A stretch of 64,000 bases of DNA from Lihuaxuella thermophila (GTDB lineage Bacteria > Bacillota > Bacilli > Thermoactinomycetales > Thermoactinomycetaceae), in assembly GCF_900110165.1 (NCBI RefSeq), contig NZ_FOCQ01000010.1, positions 62,001 through 126,000 on the forward strand. The letters are read 5' to 3'. The position numbers were made by a program, and so were the translations under genes. Positions within the stretch are counted from its first letter, which is position 1. Every line of letters begins with the position of its first letter. The notes beneath the pieces were generated by a model. That model was given only the letters and a program-made list of their open reading frames with translations. It did not search any database and was not told the origin of the DNA. This document shows positions 17,808-26,239 of this stretch, in pieces.

Positions 17808-18263
17808 TTATCGAATCGCTTCAGGTCTTCTGATCATGTGCCGCCAACGAGGCGGAAGCTCATGCGACTTCAGGTGTTCAAATTGAATCAGCTTCACTTG
17901 GCCCGGCAGGGTCGGGTCGATCTCAAACCTTAAACGGTCCGTTCCCACCGGGATATGGGGGCCGACAACGGGTGTCGTTTCCAGCGTGATCAAAAAATGA
18001 AAACTGCGGGAGCCGCCCACTCGTTCCGCTTTTTTCACTTCGACTTGGTAGGGGTACACGACGGGACTGGCTGTCAGCTGTTTCGCATAAAAATCATGGA
18101 CTGCTTGATCAATGTGTGGAAGGAGAAAAAGCATCAGCATATCTTGATACAGCAGCTCTTTGGATTCCTGGGGCTGATGATTTGCATGACCGGCATGGGA
18201 GGAGATGGGCAGAGTCAAAATCATGGCGGTCGATAGAAAGACAGTCATTGCGATTTTCTTCAT
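17808..18263 (-). CDS. secreted DUF3888-type protein
   Basis: This 151-residue exported protein has a clear signal peptide (MKKIAMTVFLSTAMILTLPI, then SSHAGHA as a plausible cleavage region). The mature part matches the DUF3888 pattern of Bacillales: LLYQDMLMLFLLPHIDQAVHDFY near residue 38, then VYPYQVEVKKAER and a FHFLITLETTPVVGPHIPVG segment. The function of the family is unknown. The ATG follows CAGGAGAG. It is leftward and apparently monocistronic; the tRNA operon begins 300 bp to the right. Confidence 0.8.
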   Translation of the reverse strand: MKKIAMTVFLSTAMILTLPISSHAGHANHQPQESKELLYQDMLMLFLLPHIDQAVHDFYAKQLTASPVVYPYQVEVKKAERVGGSRSFHFLITLETTPVVGPHIPVGTDRLRFEIDPTLPGQVKLIQFEHLKSHELPPRWRHMIRRPEAIR

Positions 18264-18491
18264 GTTGGATCTCTCCTGAAACTGCGTTTCTATGGTATGA
18301 TTCCTTATCCTTCACTATTTGATGCGGAATGGCTTCATGTAACGGACACCAGCTTCATAAAATTTCCATTCATGATCAGCAGAACCGACCAAAATAAAAT
18401 CATGTGCCTTCGAAAAAATACTTGACTCACGTCAAGTCTCCGTGATAATCTATTAACTGTCTTCAGCAGAAGAGACTTCAACAAATCAAAA

Positions 18492-18511
18492 AGAACTTCA
18501 AAAAAAGTTCT
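18492..18511. repeat. inverted repeat just upstream of the tRNA promoter
   Basis: AGAACTT and AAGTTCT form a perfect 7-bp inverted repeat with a 6-nt A-rich gap. Its last base is the first T of the -35 box of the tRNA promoter, so a protein bound here could affect initiation. It could equally be incidental. Nothing else is visible in the gene-poor stretch 18264-18490. Confidence 0.35.
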
Positions 18512-18539
18512 TGCAATATGAAACCGAATGAGTTATAAT
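18511..18539 (+). promoter_or_regulatory. sigma-A promoter of the tRNA cluster
   Basis: The -35 box TTGCAA (18511-18516) and the perfect -10 box TATAAT (18534-18539) are separated by exactly 17 bp. The first tRNA starts 30 nt further downstream. It is a strong vegetative promoter that probably drives all 12 tRNA genes. Confidence 0.85.
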
Positions 18540-18568
18540 TGGACTTGTCGCTGAAAAATGATAAACGT

Positions 18569-18643
18569 TCCTCAGTAGCTCAATGGTAGAGCGCCCGGCT
18601 GTTAACCGGTAGGTTGCAGGTTCGAGTCCTGCCTGAGGAGCCA
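18569..18643 (+). tRNA. tRNA-Asn(GTT)
   Basis: The acceptor stem TCCTCAG/CTGAGGA, the anticodon loop CTGTTAA giving GTT, the T-arm GGTTCGAGTCC and an encoded CCA are all present. It is the first gene of a 12-tRNA run. Confidence 0.95.
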
Positions 18644-18649
18644 TCTTGC

Positions 18650-18742
18650 GGAGAGATACTCAAGAGGCCGAAGAGGACGGTTTGCTAAACCGTTAGGGGG
18701 TCAACAGGCCCCGCGAGGGTTCGAATCCCTCTCTCTCCGCCA
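18650..18742 (+). tRNA. tRNA-Ser(GCT)
   Basis: The acceptor stem GGAGAGA/TCTCTCC, the anticodon GCT in TTGCTAA and a long variable arm typical of serine tRNAs are present. CCA is encoded, and the length is 93 nt. Confidence 0.95.
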
Positions 18743-18755
18743 GAACTTTGCAGTT

Positions 18756-18831
18756 GGCCCGTTGGTGAAGCGGTAAACACACCAGCCTTTCACGCTGGCA
18801 TGCAGGGGTTCGAATCCCCTACGGGTCACCA
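18756..18831 (+). tRNA. tRNA-Glu(TTC)
   Basis: The acceptor stem GGCCCGT/ACGGGTC, the anticodon TTC in CTTTCAC, a standard T-arm and an encoded CCA are present. Confidence 0.95.
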
Positions 18832-18837
18832 TCTTTT

Positions 18838-18913
18838 GGACGCTTAGCTCAGCTGGGAGAGCATCTGCCTTACAAGCAGAGGGTCGGCGGTTCGATCCCG
18901 TCAGCGTCCACCA
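18838..18913 (+). tRNA. tRNA-Val(TAC)
   Basis: The acceptor stem GGACGCT/AGCGTCC, the anticodon TAC in CTTACAA and an encoded CCA are present. Confidence 0.95.
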
Positions 18914-18933
18914 TGAAAATTTTATCTCATTGC

Positions 18934-19010
18934 GGAGCTGTGGTGTAGAGGCCTAACATGCCTGCCTGTCACGCAGGAGATCGCGGGTTCGAATCCCGTC
19001 AGCTCCGCCA
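18934..19010 (+). tRNA. tRNA-Asp(GTC)
   Basis: The acceptor stem GGAGCTG/CAGCTCC, the anticodon GTC in CTGTCAC and an encoded CCA are present. Confidence 0.95.
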
Positions 19011-19019
19011 TTATCTTGC

Positions 19020-19096
19020 GGCGGCCGTGGCGAAGTGGTTAACGCACCGGATTGTGGCTCCGGCATTCGTGGGTTCGATTCCCACCGGTCGCCCCA
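19020..19096 (+). tRNA. tRNA-His(GTG)
   Basis: The acceptor stem GCGGCCG/CGGTCGC and the anticodon GTG in TTGTGGC are present. The extra G at position -1 (19020), which pairs with C73, is encoded as usual for bacterial histidine tRNA. CCA is encoded. Confidence 0.95.
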
Positions 19097-19099
19097 TGT

Positions 19100-19174
19100 T
19101 GGGGAGTAGCCAAGCGGTAAGGCAGCGGACTTTGACTCCGCGATGCGTAGGTTCGATCCCTACCTCCCCAGCCA
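19100..19174 (+). tRNA. tRNA-Gln(TTG)
   Basis: The acceptor stem TGGGGAG/CTCCCCA, the anticodon TTG in CTTTGAC and an encoded CCA are present. Confidence 0.95.
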
Positions 19175-19184
19175 TTTGAAATAT

Positions 19185-19260
19185 GAGCCATTAGCTCAGT
19201 TGGTAGAGCACCTGACTTTTAATCAGGGTGTCGAAGGTTCGAGTCCTTCATGGCTCACCA
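19185..19260 (+). tRNA. tRNA-Lys(TTT)
   Basis: The acceptor stem GAGCCAT/ATGGCTC, the anticodon TTT in CTTTTAA and an encoded CCA are present. Confidence 0.95.
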
Positions 19261-19281
19261 TTACCCATCCCATCCATGCAA

Positions 19282-19365
19282 GCGGGTGTGGCGGAATTGG
19301 CAGACGCACTAGATTTAGGTTCTAGCGCCTCTGGCGTGGGGGTTCAAGTCCCTCCACCCGCACCA
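19282..19365 (+). tRNA. tRNA-Leu(TAG)
   Basis: The acceptor stem GCGGGTG/CACCCGC, the anticodon TAG in TTTAGGT, a class II variable arm and an encoded CCA are present. Confidence 0.95.
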
Positions 19366-19376
19366 GCATAGATCGA

Positions 19377-19463
19377 GCGGTCGTGGTGGAATTGGCAGAC
19401 ACGCTATCTTGAGGGGGTAGTGGCCGTATGGCCGTGCGAGTTCGAGTCTCGCCGACCGCACCA
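19377..19463 (+). tRNA. tRNA-Leu(GAG)
   Basis: The acceptor stem GCGGTCG/CGACCGC, the anticodon GAG in CTTGAGG, a class II variable arm and an encoded CCA are present. It is the second leucine isoacceptor in a row. Confidence 0.95.
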
Positions 19464-19487
19464 TATCACTTCCATCCATTGGTTTTT

Positions 19488-19564
<77 letters not shown>

Positions 19565-19589
19565 TTTATATGGAAGAACCTCATAATCT

Positions 19590-19663
19590 GCGGGTGTAGT
19601 TCAGTGGTAGAACATCGGCCTTCCAAGCCGAATGCGAGGGTTCGATTCCCTTCACCCGCTCCA
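19590..19663 (+). tRNA. tRNA-Gly(TCC)
   Basis: The acceptor stem GCGGGTG/CACCCGC, the anticodon TCC in CTTCCAA and an encoded CCA are present. It is the last tRNA of the cluster; thiL begins about 70 nt downstream. Confidence 0.95.
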
Positions 19664-19735
19664 AACGAGAATGGATCGCGGCACCTGCTGCGGTCCATTA
19701 TTTTTTATTTTTTATGGAGAAAAGGGGAATCGGGC

Positions 19736-20728
19736 GTGAACGATGAATTTGCATTCATTCGCTCCATGCTTGCCGGGCGTACCCGTTGGAGCGGGCGGAT
19801 CGAAGTGGATGTGGGGGACGATGCGGCAGTGGTCCTCCCGTCTTCCGGGCGGTCGCTGGTCATGACCTGTGATACGATGGTGGAAACGGTTCATTTCTTG
19901 CGTGAAACGATGATGGGGCAGGACATCGGCTGGAAGTTGATGGCTTCCAATCTGAGTGATATAGCGGCGATGGGGGCCGTCCCCACTTTTGCCCTTTTGT
20001 CGGTAGCGGTTCCGCCCGGCTGGCCAATGAGTGAAATCGAGGAAATTTATCGAGGATTGTACGAATGTGCCGACCGGTATCATGTTACACTGATGGGAGG
20101 AGATACGGTGCGCACACCCGGTCCCCTTCTTCTTACCCTGACTCTGTTGGGGGAGGGAATGCCGGGAAAAGCCTTGCGCCGTTCTGCGGCCCAACCGGGA
20201 GATCTCATCTTTGTCACCGGTACCTTGGGGAATTCTGCGGCCGGTCTGTCTCTGTTGCTTCATCAACCTGCTATGAAAAGCAGGTTTCCCGCCCTCATTC
20301 AAGCGCACTGCCGGCCGGTTCCGCAACTGGAGATCGGAAAATGGCTCGCGGAATGCGGATTACATCCTGCGTGTGATGACGTCAGCGACGGCCTGGCCCA
20401 GGAAGCGTGGGAAATCGCAGAGGCAAGCCGGGTAAGACTCGTCATTGAGCAAGAAAAACTCCCGCTATCCGACGAGTGTGTGCAGTTCGCGCGGGAGATG
20501 AACAAGAACCCCTATGATTGGGCCTGGTATGGCGGGGAAGATTATCAACTGATCGGCACGATTCATCCAAAGGGATGGGAAGGCCTCAAGAGAATCGCGG
20601 CCGAATTAAAAGTGCCCGTCACCGTGATTGGAAAAGTGGAGGCAGGGGAAGCCTGTGTGGAAGCAGAACTTCAGGGAAAACGGATTCCTCTGCCCAGAAA
20701 GGGTTACAATCATTTTGCAGACAGGTGA
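19736..20728 (+). CDS. thiL: thiamine-monophosphate kinase ThiL
   Basis: This 330-residue AIR-synthase-fold kinase phosphorylates thiamine monophosphate to the active diphosphate. The ATP/Mg region (DVGDDAAVV about 26, then MTCDTMVETVHF), the LMGGDTVRTPGPL motif and the C-terminal WYGGEDYQL match the family. The GTG at 19736 is taken as start because AAAGGGG precedes it and homologues begin with a similar EFAFI segment; the frame is open back through the tRNA-Gly gene but that part cannot be coding. It leads the t6A operon, a common arrangement in Bacillales, and its stop overlaps the ribosome site of tsaE. Confidence 0.9.
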   Translation: MNDEFAFIRSMLAGRTRWSGRIEVDVGDDAAVVLPSSGRSLVMTCDTMVETVHFLRETMMGQDIGWKLMASNLSDIAAMGAVPTFALLSVAVPPGWPMSEIEEIYRGLYECADRYHVTLMGGDTVRTPGPLLLTLTLLGEGMPGKALRRSAAQPGDLIFVTGTLGNSAAGLSLLLHQPAMKSRFPALIQAHCRPVPQLEIGKWLAECGLHPACDDVSDGLAQEAWEIAEASRVRLVIEQEKLPLSDECVQFAREMNKNPYDWAWYGGEDYQLIGTIHPKGWEGLKRIAAELKVPVTVIGKVEAGEACVEAELQGKRIPLPRKGYNHFADR

Positions 20729-20732
20729 TGTC

Positions 20733-21194
20733 ATGCGAGAAGCTTGTTCCTTTATCACAAAGAATGAACGCGAAACCAGAGAGCTGGCCCGGCGAATCGC
20801 CAGGTTGCTGGATCGGGGAGCCGTCCTTGCCCTGGAAGGGGATCTGGGTGCCGGAAAAACCACCTTTGCGCAGGGAATGGCGGAAGAGCTCGGGATTGAA
20901 CAACCGGTCGACAGTCCTACCTTTACCATTGTGAAGGAATATGAAGGAAAACTTCCTTTTTATCATATGGATGTCTATCGCGTCGATTCGCCGGAAGAAG
21001 AATTAGGGCTTGAAGAATACTTTTACGGGGAAGGAATTTGTTTGGTGGAGTGGGCTTCACGGATCGAACCGATCCTGCCGGAAGATACCCTGTGGTTCCA
21101 CCTGAAGGTTGAGCCGAATGGTACGCGCCGGATTCTGATTACATCGACGCATTCCCGGGCCATTCGCCTGTGTAAGGAGTTGCAAACAACATGA
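20733..21194 (+). CDS. tsaE: tRNA t6A ATPase subunit TsaE
   Basis: This 153-residue P-loop ATPase (GDLGAGKTTFAQGMAEEL, about residue 37) of the TsaE family works with TsaB and TsaD in threonylcarbamoyl transfer to A37 of ANN-decoding tRNAs. The family motif SPTFTIVKEYEG and the C-terminal ICLVEWASRI are present. The ATG at 20733 follows AGGTGATG at the end of thiL; tsaB overlaps by 4 nt (ATGA), so all are translated from one message. The length matches homologues. Confidence 0.93.
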   Translation: MREACSFITKNERETRELARRIARLLDRGAVLALEGDLGAGKTTFAQGMAEELGIEQPVDSPTFTIVKEYEGKLPFYHMDVYRVDSPEEELGLEEYFYGEGICLVEWASRIEPILPEDTLWFHLKVEPNGTRRILITSTHSRAIRLCKELQTT

Positions 21195-21928
21195 AAATGC
21201 TGGCCATGGATACTTCAACCCTGGTGATGGGAATTGCCGTTTTACATTTGGAAGAGAAACGGGTGTTGGGGGAACTGACCACCAACCTGCATAAAAATCA
21301 CTCGGTCCGGCTGATGCCCGCTCTGGATCAACTGCTCGGCGACCTGGAATTGAACATGTCGGACATTCAAGCGCTGGCGGTGTCGGCGGGGCCCGGTTCT
21401 TATACGGGAATCCGCATCGGGGTGACCACAGCCAAAACGATGTCCTGGGCACTCGGCCTTCCTCTTTACAGCGAATCCAGCTTAACCGTTTTGGCGATGA
21501 ACGGTTTGAGGTTTGACGGGGTGGTGGTTCCTCTCTTTGATGCCCGCCGCCGCAGGGTTTATTCCGGGGTTTATCGAAGAGAAGGGGAACGCATGGTGGA
21601 ACAGATCCCCCAACAAGTGGTCGAGGTGGATCTCTGGTTGGAGCAAATTGCAGAATTGAATCAGCCAGCCTTGTTTTTGGGGGATGATGTGGTCCGCTTT
21701 GAGGAAGTGATTCGCCGCCGACTGGGAGAAAAGGCCCGGTTTGGAACCGCAGCGGAAAATATCCCGCGGGCGAGCCAATTGGGAATGCTTTGCCGGCATA
21801 AATGGGCCAACCACGAGCCACCGGAACATGCTGATTTTTCACCGAATTACCTGCAGATGACAGAAGCGGAAGCCAACTGGATAAAAAAGCAGGGAAATGG
21901 AGAGACTTCACATGCCCAAAAAAGCTGA
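21191..21928 (+). CDS. tsaB: tRNA t6A protein TsaB
   Basis: This 245-residue ASKHA-fold protein of the TsaB family is the non-catalytic partner that forms the TsaB-TsaD heart of the t6A complex. It has the family N-terminus MLAMDTSTLVMGIAV and the conserved loop AVSAGPGSYTGIRIGVTTAK near residue 60. It overlaps tsaE by 4 nt and the rimI frame by 17 nt, consistent with translational coupling. Confidence 0.93.
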   Translation: MKMLAMDTSTLVMGIAVLHLEEKRVLGELTTNLHKNHSVRLMPALDQLLGDLELNMSDIQALAVSAGPGSYTGIRIGVTTAKTMSWALGLPLYSESSLTVLAMNGLRFDGVVVPLFDARRRRVYSGVYRREGERMVEQIPQQVVEVDLWLEQIAELNQPALFLGDDVVRFEEVIRRRLGEKARFGTAAENIPRASQLGMLCRHKWANHEPPEHADFSPNYLQMTEAEANWIKKQGNGETSHAQKS

Positions 21929-22424
21929 AGGGGAAGTTGCTTTTCGTCCGATGCAGATTTCAGATCTGCCGCAGATTGAGCTGGTGGAAAACGAGTCTTT
22001 CACTGCACCCTGGCCGAGACAGGCCTTTTATAACGAGCTGGTTTATAACCAATTTGCCCATTATACCGTGGTCACGGTGGATGGAAAAGTGGTCGGGTAT
22101 TGCGGCTGCTGGTTGATCCTGGATGAAGCGCACATTACCAATATCGCCATCCATCCCGATTACCGGGGGCGGGGCTTAGGTGAAGCGACGCTTACGCATG
22201 TGATGGAGATGGCCAAAGCGATGGGAGCGACCAAAATGACGCTGGAGGTGCGCGTCTCCAACACCGCTGCCCAGTCGTTGTATGAAAAACTGGGTTTTGT
22301 ACGTTCCGGCATCCGGCCCAAGTATTATACGGATAACCAAGAAGACGCAATCATTATGTGGGTGACGTTAAATGAACAGGGAAAAAGAAATCTTGGTACT
22401 GGGAATCGAAACCAGTTGCGATGA
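21912..22424 (+). CDS. rimI: ribosomal protein S18 alanine N-acetyltransferase RimI
   Basis: This 170-residue GNAT acetyltransferase has the acetyl-CoA loop [14 protein letters not shown] near residue 82 and the family end segment [16 protein letters not shown]. RimI acetylates the N-terminus of ribosomal protein S18, and the gene regularly sits between tsaB and tsaD. The ATG at 21912 is preferred over 21897 because GGAGAG lies upstream at good spacing. The gene overlaps tsaB by 17 nt and tsaD by 53 nt. Confidence 0.9.
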   Translation: MPKKAEGEVAFRPMQISDLPQIELVENESFTAPWPRQAFYNELVYNQFAHYTVVTVDGKVVGYCGCWLILDEAHITNIAIHPDYRGRGLGEATLTHVMEMAKAMGATKMTLEVRVSNTAAQSLYEKLGFVRSGIRPKYYTDNQEDAIIMWVTLNEQGKRNLGTGNRNQLR

Positions 22425-23388
22425 AACCTCCGCCGCCGTCGTCAAAGGCGGAACCCGCCTGTTATCCAATGTGATTTCATCCCAGATGGATGTTCATCGC
22501 AAATTTGGCGGAGTCGTTCCCGAAGTCGCATCGCGGCGGCATGTGGAACGGATCACGCTGATCATGCAAAAAGCATTGGAACAGGCCGGCGTGTCGATCA
22601 AAGATTTGGATGCGATCGCTGTCACGCAGGGGCCGGGTTTGGTGGGAGCGCTTCTGATCGGGGTGTCTGCGGCCAAAGCGTTATCTTTTGCCACGGGAAT
22701 CCCGCTGGTCGGCGTGCATCATATCGCCGGTCACATCTATGCCAACCATCTGGTGAAGCCGCTTGAATTCCCGCTGGTTGCCCTGGTCGTGTCCGGCGGG
22801 CACACCGAGCTGATATATATGGAGGGACATAATCGCTATGAGCGATTGGGGCGAACCCGTGATGACGCCGCTGGTGAAGCGTTTGACAAAGTGGCCCGGC
22901 TGATGAATCTTCCCTATCCCGGCGGGCCCCATATCGACCGCCTGGCGGCACAGGGGAATCCCGGTTATGATTTGCCGCGGGCCTGGTTGGAAGCTGATTC
23001 GCTCGACTTCAGCTTCAGCGGGTTAAAATCGGCGGTCATGAATCTGATTCACAATGCGTCCCAGCGAAATGAAGCGATTCGCGAAGCTGATCTTGCCGCC
23101 AGTTTCCAGGAGGCTGTGTTGGACGTATTGGTCGAAAAATCGCTCCGCGCCGTGAAAAGGACCGGCGTCAAACGGCTCGTGCTGGCCGGTGGGGTGTCGG
23201 CCAACAGCGGATTGCGTGTCCGGTTGCATCAGCGCTGTGCACAGGAACAGATCGAGCTCCTGATTCCGCCGCTCGAGCTTTGTACCGATAATGCGGCGAT
23301 GATCGCTTCGGCCGGAACTTACCAATATTTGGATGGGAATTTTGCCGAACTGAGTTTGAACGCCGAGCCCAATCTTTCACTGGTGTGA
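22372..23388 (+). CDS. tsaD: tRNA threonylcarbamoyltransferase TsaD
   Basis: This 338-residue Kae1/TsaD-family enzyme transfers threonylcarbamoyl to A37 of tRNA. It carries the nucleotide loop [17 protein letters not shown] (about residue 11), the metal-binding [12 protein letters not shown] region (about 117) and [11 protein letters not shown]. It also has [16 protein letters not shown] and the C-terminal CTDNAAMIA. The start lies inside rimI (53-nt overlap), in accord with the N-terminus of homologues. It ends the t6A operon; the phosphopantetheinyl transferase follows 36 nt later. Confidence 0.95.
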   Translation: MNREKEILVLGIETSCDETSAAVVKGGTRLLSNVISSQMDVHRKFGGVVPEVASRRHVERITLIMQKALEQAGVSIKDLDAIAVTQGPGLVGALLIGVSAAKALSFATGIPLVGVHHIAGHIYANHLVKPLEFPLVALVVSGGHTELIYMEGHNRYERLGRTRDDAAGEAFDKVARLMNLPYPGGPHIDRLAAQGNPGYDLPRAWLEADSLDFSFSGLKSAVMNLIHNASQRNEAIREADLAASFQEAVLDVLVEKSLRAVKRTGVKRLVLAGGVSANSGLRVRLHQRCAQEQIELLIPPLELCTDNAAMIASAGTYQYLDGNFAELSLNAEPNLSLV

Positions 23389-23424
23389 CGGAAAAAGATG
23401 CCAATCTGAAGGAGAGGTGTACGG

Positions 23425-24183
23425 TTGAGGAAAACACTGCAACCGGGGGCCGTACATATATGGTCCGCTCCCCTGTCTGCCGCAGCTCCCGCCCTTCGGC
23501 ACCTGTTGAATGCGAAAGAGCTGGAACGTCTGGACGCGTTCCGAAAAGAAGAAGATCGAAAGCGGGGGCTCATCTCTTACGGATTGTTGCGCCTGCTCCT
23601 GGCACAGATATTACACAAAGATCCCAAAGAAATTCCCATTTCCCGCGCTTGCCCCGATTGTGGAAAAGAGCACGGCAAACCCAGGCTGTTGGAGACCTCT
23701 CCCGAATCGATCGAGATATCTGTTTCCCATTCGGGCCAGTTGGTCGTGATCGCCTTGGCCCGTTCGGTTCCGATCGGCATCGATGTCGAGGAAATACGGA
23801 GAGATGTCCCTGTGGACCAGCTGGCGCTTGACATTTTATCTCCATTGGAACAACGGGAATTCGCTCTTCTTCCCGAGGCCGAGAAACAGGAGGCTTTTTA
23901 TGTTTACTGGACCCGAAAAGAGGCTGTTCTCAAAGCTTTGGGGCTGGGCTTATCCGTTCCCCTGAAACAGGTGAGTGTGACGGGACGGAACCAACCGCCC
24001 CGGTTAATCAGATGGGATTCCGCTCATTCCTTGCCGGATCACGTTTCAATGTTTCCTCTCTCTTTAGGATCAGGATATGAAGCCTGCCTGAGTGTGATCG
24101 GTTCGTGTCATCAGGTCCTGATGGAAGAGGGGGCCTCCGTGATTGATCGCTGGAACCGGGAAAATCACCGCGGTTTCCTTTAA
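23425..24183 (+). CDS. 4'-phosphopantetheinyl transferase, Sfp type
   Basis: This 252-residue Sfp-type transferase moves phosphopantetheine from CoA onto carrier proteins of fatty-acid, polyketide or peptide synthases. The signature GIDVEEI (about residue 113) and FYVYWTRKEAVLKALGLGL (about 155) with the acidic metal ligands are present. Also present is a short Cys pair, CPDCGKEHGKP. It starts at TTG behind GAGAGGTG. No synthase gene is in the window, so it is probably the general activating enzyme of the cell. A terminator follows. Confidence 0.88.
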   Translation: MRKTLQPGAVHIWSAPLSAAAPALRHLLNAKELERLDAFRKEEDRKRGLISYGLLRLLLAQILHKDPKEIPISRACPDCGKEHGKPRLLETSPESIEISVSHSGQLVVIALARSVPIGIDVEEIRRDVPVDQLALDILSPLEQREFALLPEAEKQEAFYVYWTRKEAVLKALGLGLSVPLKQVSVTGRNQPPRLIRWDSAHSLPDHVSMFPLSLGSGYEACLSVIGSCHQVLMEEGASVIDRWNRENHRGFL

Positions 24184-24194
24184 TCATTCCGATA

Positions 24195-24237
24195 CCGCTC
24201 AACCTTTGGCTTTGCCGGGTTGGAGCGGTTTTTTTTA
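24195..24237 (+). terminator. terminator after the phosphopantetheinyl transferase
   Basis: CCGCTCAACC pairs with GGTTGGAGCGG and is followed by eight T residues. It is a strong rho-independent terminator that closes the thiL-to-transferase transcript. Confidence 0.9.
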
Positions 24238-24335
24238 TCCGTCCGGCAGGCCGGTTTCGGGTCCGGCGGAAACTGAACTAGCCTGAGAAATGATTTTCTA
24301 TTTTATTTAATACTTTAATTAACAAAAGTTACAGA

Positions 24336-24363
24336 TTGATATATTTGAGTATTCTAGTATAAT
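24336..24363 (+). promoter_or_regulatory. promoter of the oligopeptide-binding protein gene
   Basis: TTGATA (24336-24341) and TATAAT (24358-24363) are spaced by 16 bp in an AT-rich stretch, 85 nt before the start codon. Confidence 0.65.
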
Positions 24364-24448
24364 GAATGATGTATTTTTATACATTCCATCGAGTAAAATG
24401 CGCGAAAGCGGGTTAAAAGCACTTGCTTGATACAGAACGGGGGGATGA

Positions 24449-26086
24449 TTGTTGCCAACCAGATGGAAAGCGGCTGTCGGGCTTGTCGTTGTATTTACCT
24501 TCCTGCTGTCTGCATGCATGTCTCAGGCAGCGACGGATAAAAGCGGTTTAAGTGATGAACAAGTCTTGCGGCTGACGGAAACCAATCAAATATCCAGTTT
24601 GGATAGTGCCAAATACGTAGATATTGTCTCCTGGAACGTCTTGTACAATGTGAATGAAGGCCTCATGCGCCTGGGAAAAGAAAATAAGCCTGTGTACGGA
24701 ATCGCCGAAGAGGTGAAAATCAGCCCGGACAAAAAGGTTTATACATTCAAATTGCGCGAGGAAGCCATGTGGAGCGACGGGGAACCGGTGACCGCCCATG
24801 ATTTTGAATATGCCTGGAAACGGGCGTTAGACCCGAAGACAAAATCGGAGTATGCTTATATCTTATATTCGATCGTAGGGGCGGAAGAGTATAACAAAGG
24901 GAAGGGAAAAAAGGAAGGGGTCGGTGTGAAAGCGGTTGATGACCATACGCTGGTAGTCAGGCTGAAGAAGCCCCAACTCACTTTTTTAAGCTTGACGACA
25001 CAATCGACTTATTTTCCCCAACGCAAGGATATTGTGGAAAAATACGGGGATGAGTACAGCAAGTCCCCGGACAAAATGGTGTATAATGGTCCCTTCGTCA
25101 TCCAATCCGTCACTCCGCAAAAAGTGGTCCTGAAAAAAAATGAAAACTACTGGGACGCCAACACGGTAACGTTAAACCGGGTGGAAATCATCGTTGCAGC
25201 AGATACGCCCAAAAGAATCAGTCTGTATAATTCCGGTCAAGCAGATACCGCCAAGCTGGATCAGGAGTTTGTTTCCGCGTATGTCCAGACTCCCGACTAT
25301 CTCAACATGGAATTGGCTTCGTCTCAGTATATCTTGCTGAACCAAAGAAACAAGATTTTAAGAAATGACAATATCCGACGGGCGATCAGTCTGGCGATCG
25401 ACCGCGAAGAAATTGCCAACCAGATATTGAAAGACGGCTCCAAACCGGCGGGTGCCCTTGTCCCTCCTGCGTTGTATGTGGACAATCAATCGTACCGCGA
25501 ACTGGCCGGGGAAAAATTTGTCAAACGAGATGTGGAAAAAGCCCAAAGATACTTTCAACAGGGCTTGAAGGAACTCGGATTATCCAAGCCGCCCACATCG
25601 CTGACCCTGCTCAGTTTTGATGACCATCGCAAATATGTGGCGCTCGCTGTGAAAAAACAGCTGCGCGAGGCATTGGGGTTGGAAGTCAAACTGGATTCCG
25701 TCCCCCGAAAATTAAAAGTTCCCCGTGAGCTGAAAGGCGATTTCGATCTGACCATGTCCAGTTGGTTCGCCGATTACAGCGACCCGATCGGCTTTTTGGA
25801 GATCTGGAAGTCCGACTCAGGCCTCAACTATATGAAATTCCAAAATCAGGAATTCGAACGGCTGCTTGAAAAAGCCGAGCTAACCACTGACCAGGATAAG
25901 AAGACATCTTATCTCGCTCAAGCGGAAAAACTGCTGGTGGGCGAAGATGGGGAAGCGGCCCTTGTCCCTCTTTATTACGAGACCAACTCATTTTTGCAAA
26001 GGCCGTATGTGAAAGACCTGTACCGCCACCCCTACGGAGCGGAATACGATCTGAAGTGGGCCTATATCAGCAAAAAGAAAAATTAA
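24449..26086 (+). CDS. oligopeptide ABC transporter substrate-binding lipoprotein
   Basis: This 545-residue OppA-type binding protein (SBP family 5) has a lipoprotein signal (VVVFTFLLSAC with lipobox Cys about residue 24). The family segments ISSLDSAKYVDIVSWNVLYN, WSDGEPVTAHDFEYAWKRAL and DNIRRAISLAIDREEI are all present. It captures peptides outside the membrane for an Opp transporter. No permease or ATPase genes adjoin it, so it is an orphan binding protein that serves an importer encoded elsewhere. The start is one of two adjacent TTG codons (24449 or 24452) behind GGGGGG. A clear terminator follows. Confidence 0.92.
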   Translation: MLPTRWKAAVGLVVVFTFLLSACMSQAATDKSGLSDEQVLRLTETNQISSLDSAKYVDIVSWNVLYNVNEGLMRLGKENKPVYGIAEEVKISPDKKVYTFKLREEAMWSDGEPVTAHDFEYAWKRALDPKTKSEYAYILYSIVGAEEYNKGKGKKEGVGVKAVDDHTLVVRLKKPQLTFLSLTTQSTYFPQRKDIVEKYGDEYSKSPDKMVYNGPFVIQSVTPQKVVLKKNENYWDANTVTLNRVEIIVAADTPKRISLYNSGQADTAKLDQEFVSAYVQTPDYLNMELASSQYILLNQRNKILRNDNIRRAISLAIDREEIANQILKDGSKPAGALVPPALYVDNQSYRELAGEKFVKRDVEKAQRYFQQGLKELGLSKPPTSLTLLSFDDHRKYVALAVKKQLREALGLEVKLDSVPRKLKVPRELKGDFDLTMSSWFADYSDPIGFLEIWKSDSGLNYMKFQNQEFERLLEKAELTTDQDKKTSYLAQAEKLLVGEDGEAALVPLYYETNSFLQRPYVKDLYRHPYGAEYDLKWAYISKKKN

Positions 26087-26106
26087 CCCGAGTCGATCAT
26101 TTCTCC

Positions 26107-26133
26107 GCACCTTTTCAGGTGCTGTTTTTTTTT
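26107..26133 (+). terminator. terminator after oppA-like gene
   Basis: GCACCT/AGGTGC with a 4-nt loop is followed by a run of nine T residues after one G. Confidence 0.9.
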
Positions 26134-26143
26134 GTCTGCAAGT

Positions 26144-26184
26144 TGTGGACAAAGTGTATAAGCTGTGAATAACTTTGTGGATAA
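26144..26184. promoter_or_regulatory. cluster of three DnaA-box-like sites
   Basis: Within 41 bp lie TGTGGACAA (26144-26152), TGTGAATAA (26164-26172) and TGTGGATAA (26176-26184), all in the same orientation. The last two match the DnaA box (TTATNCACA read on the other strand) exactly and the first has one mismatch. Such clusters occur at origins and at DnaA-titrating or DnaA-regulated loci. No replication gene is nearby, so it is not obviously an origin. Binding is inference. Confidence 0.5.
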
Positions 26185-26239
26185 CTCGATGCTGGGGATA
26201 ACAAGCCAGATGATCGAGGCTATCAAGTAAGAGCTATTC

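Noticed and set aside
19604-19735. Upstream extension of the thiL frame through the tRNA-Gly gene
   Set aside because: The extension overlaps a complete tRNA gene; the GTG at 19736 has a ribosome site and matches homologue length.
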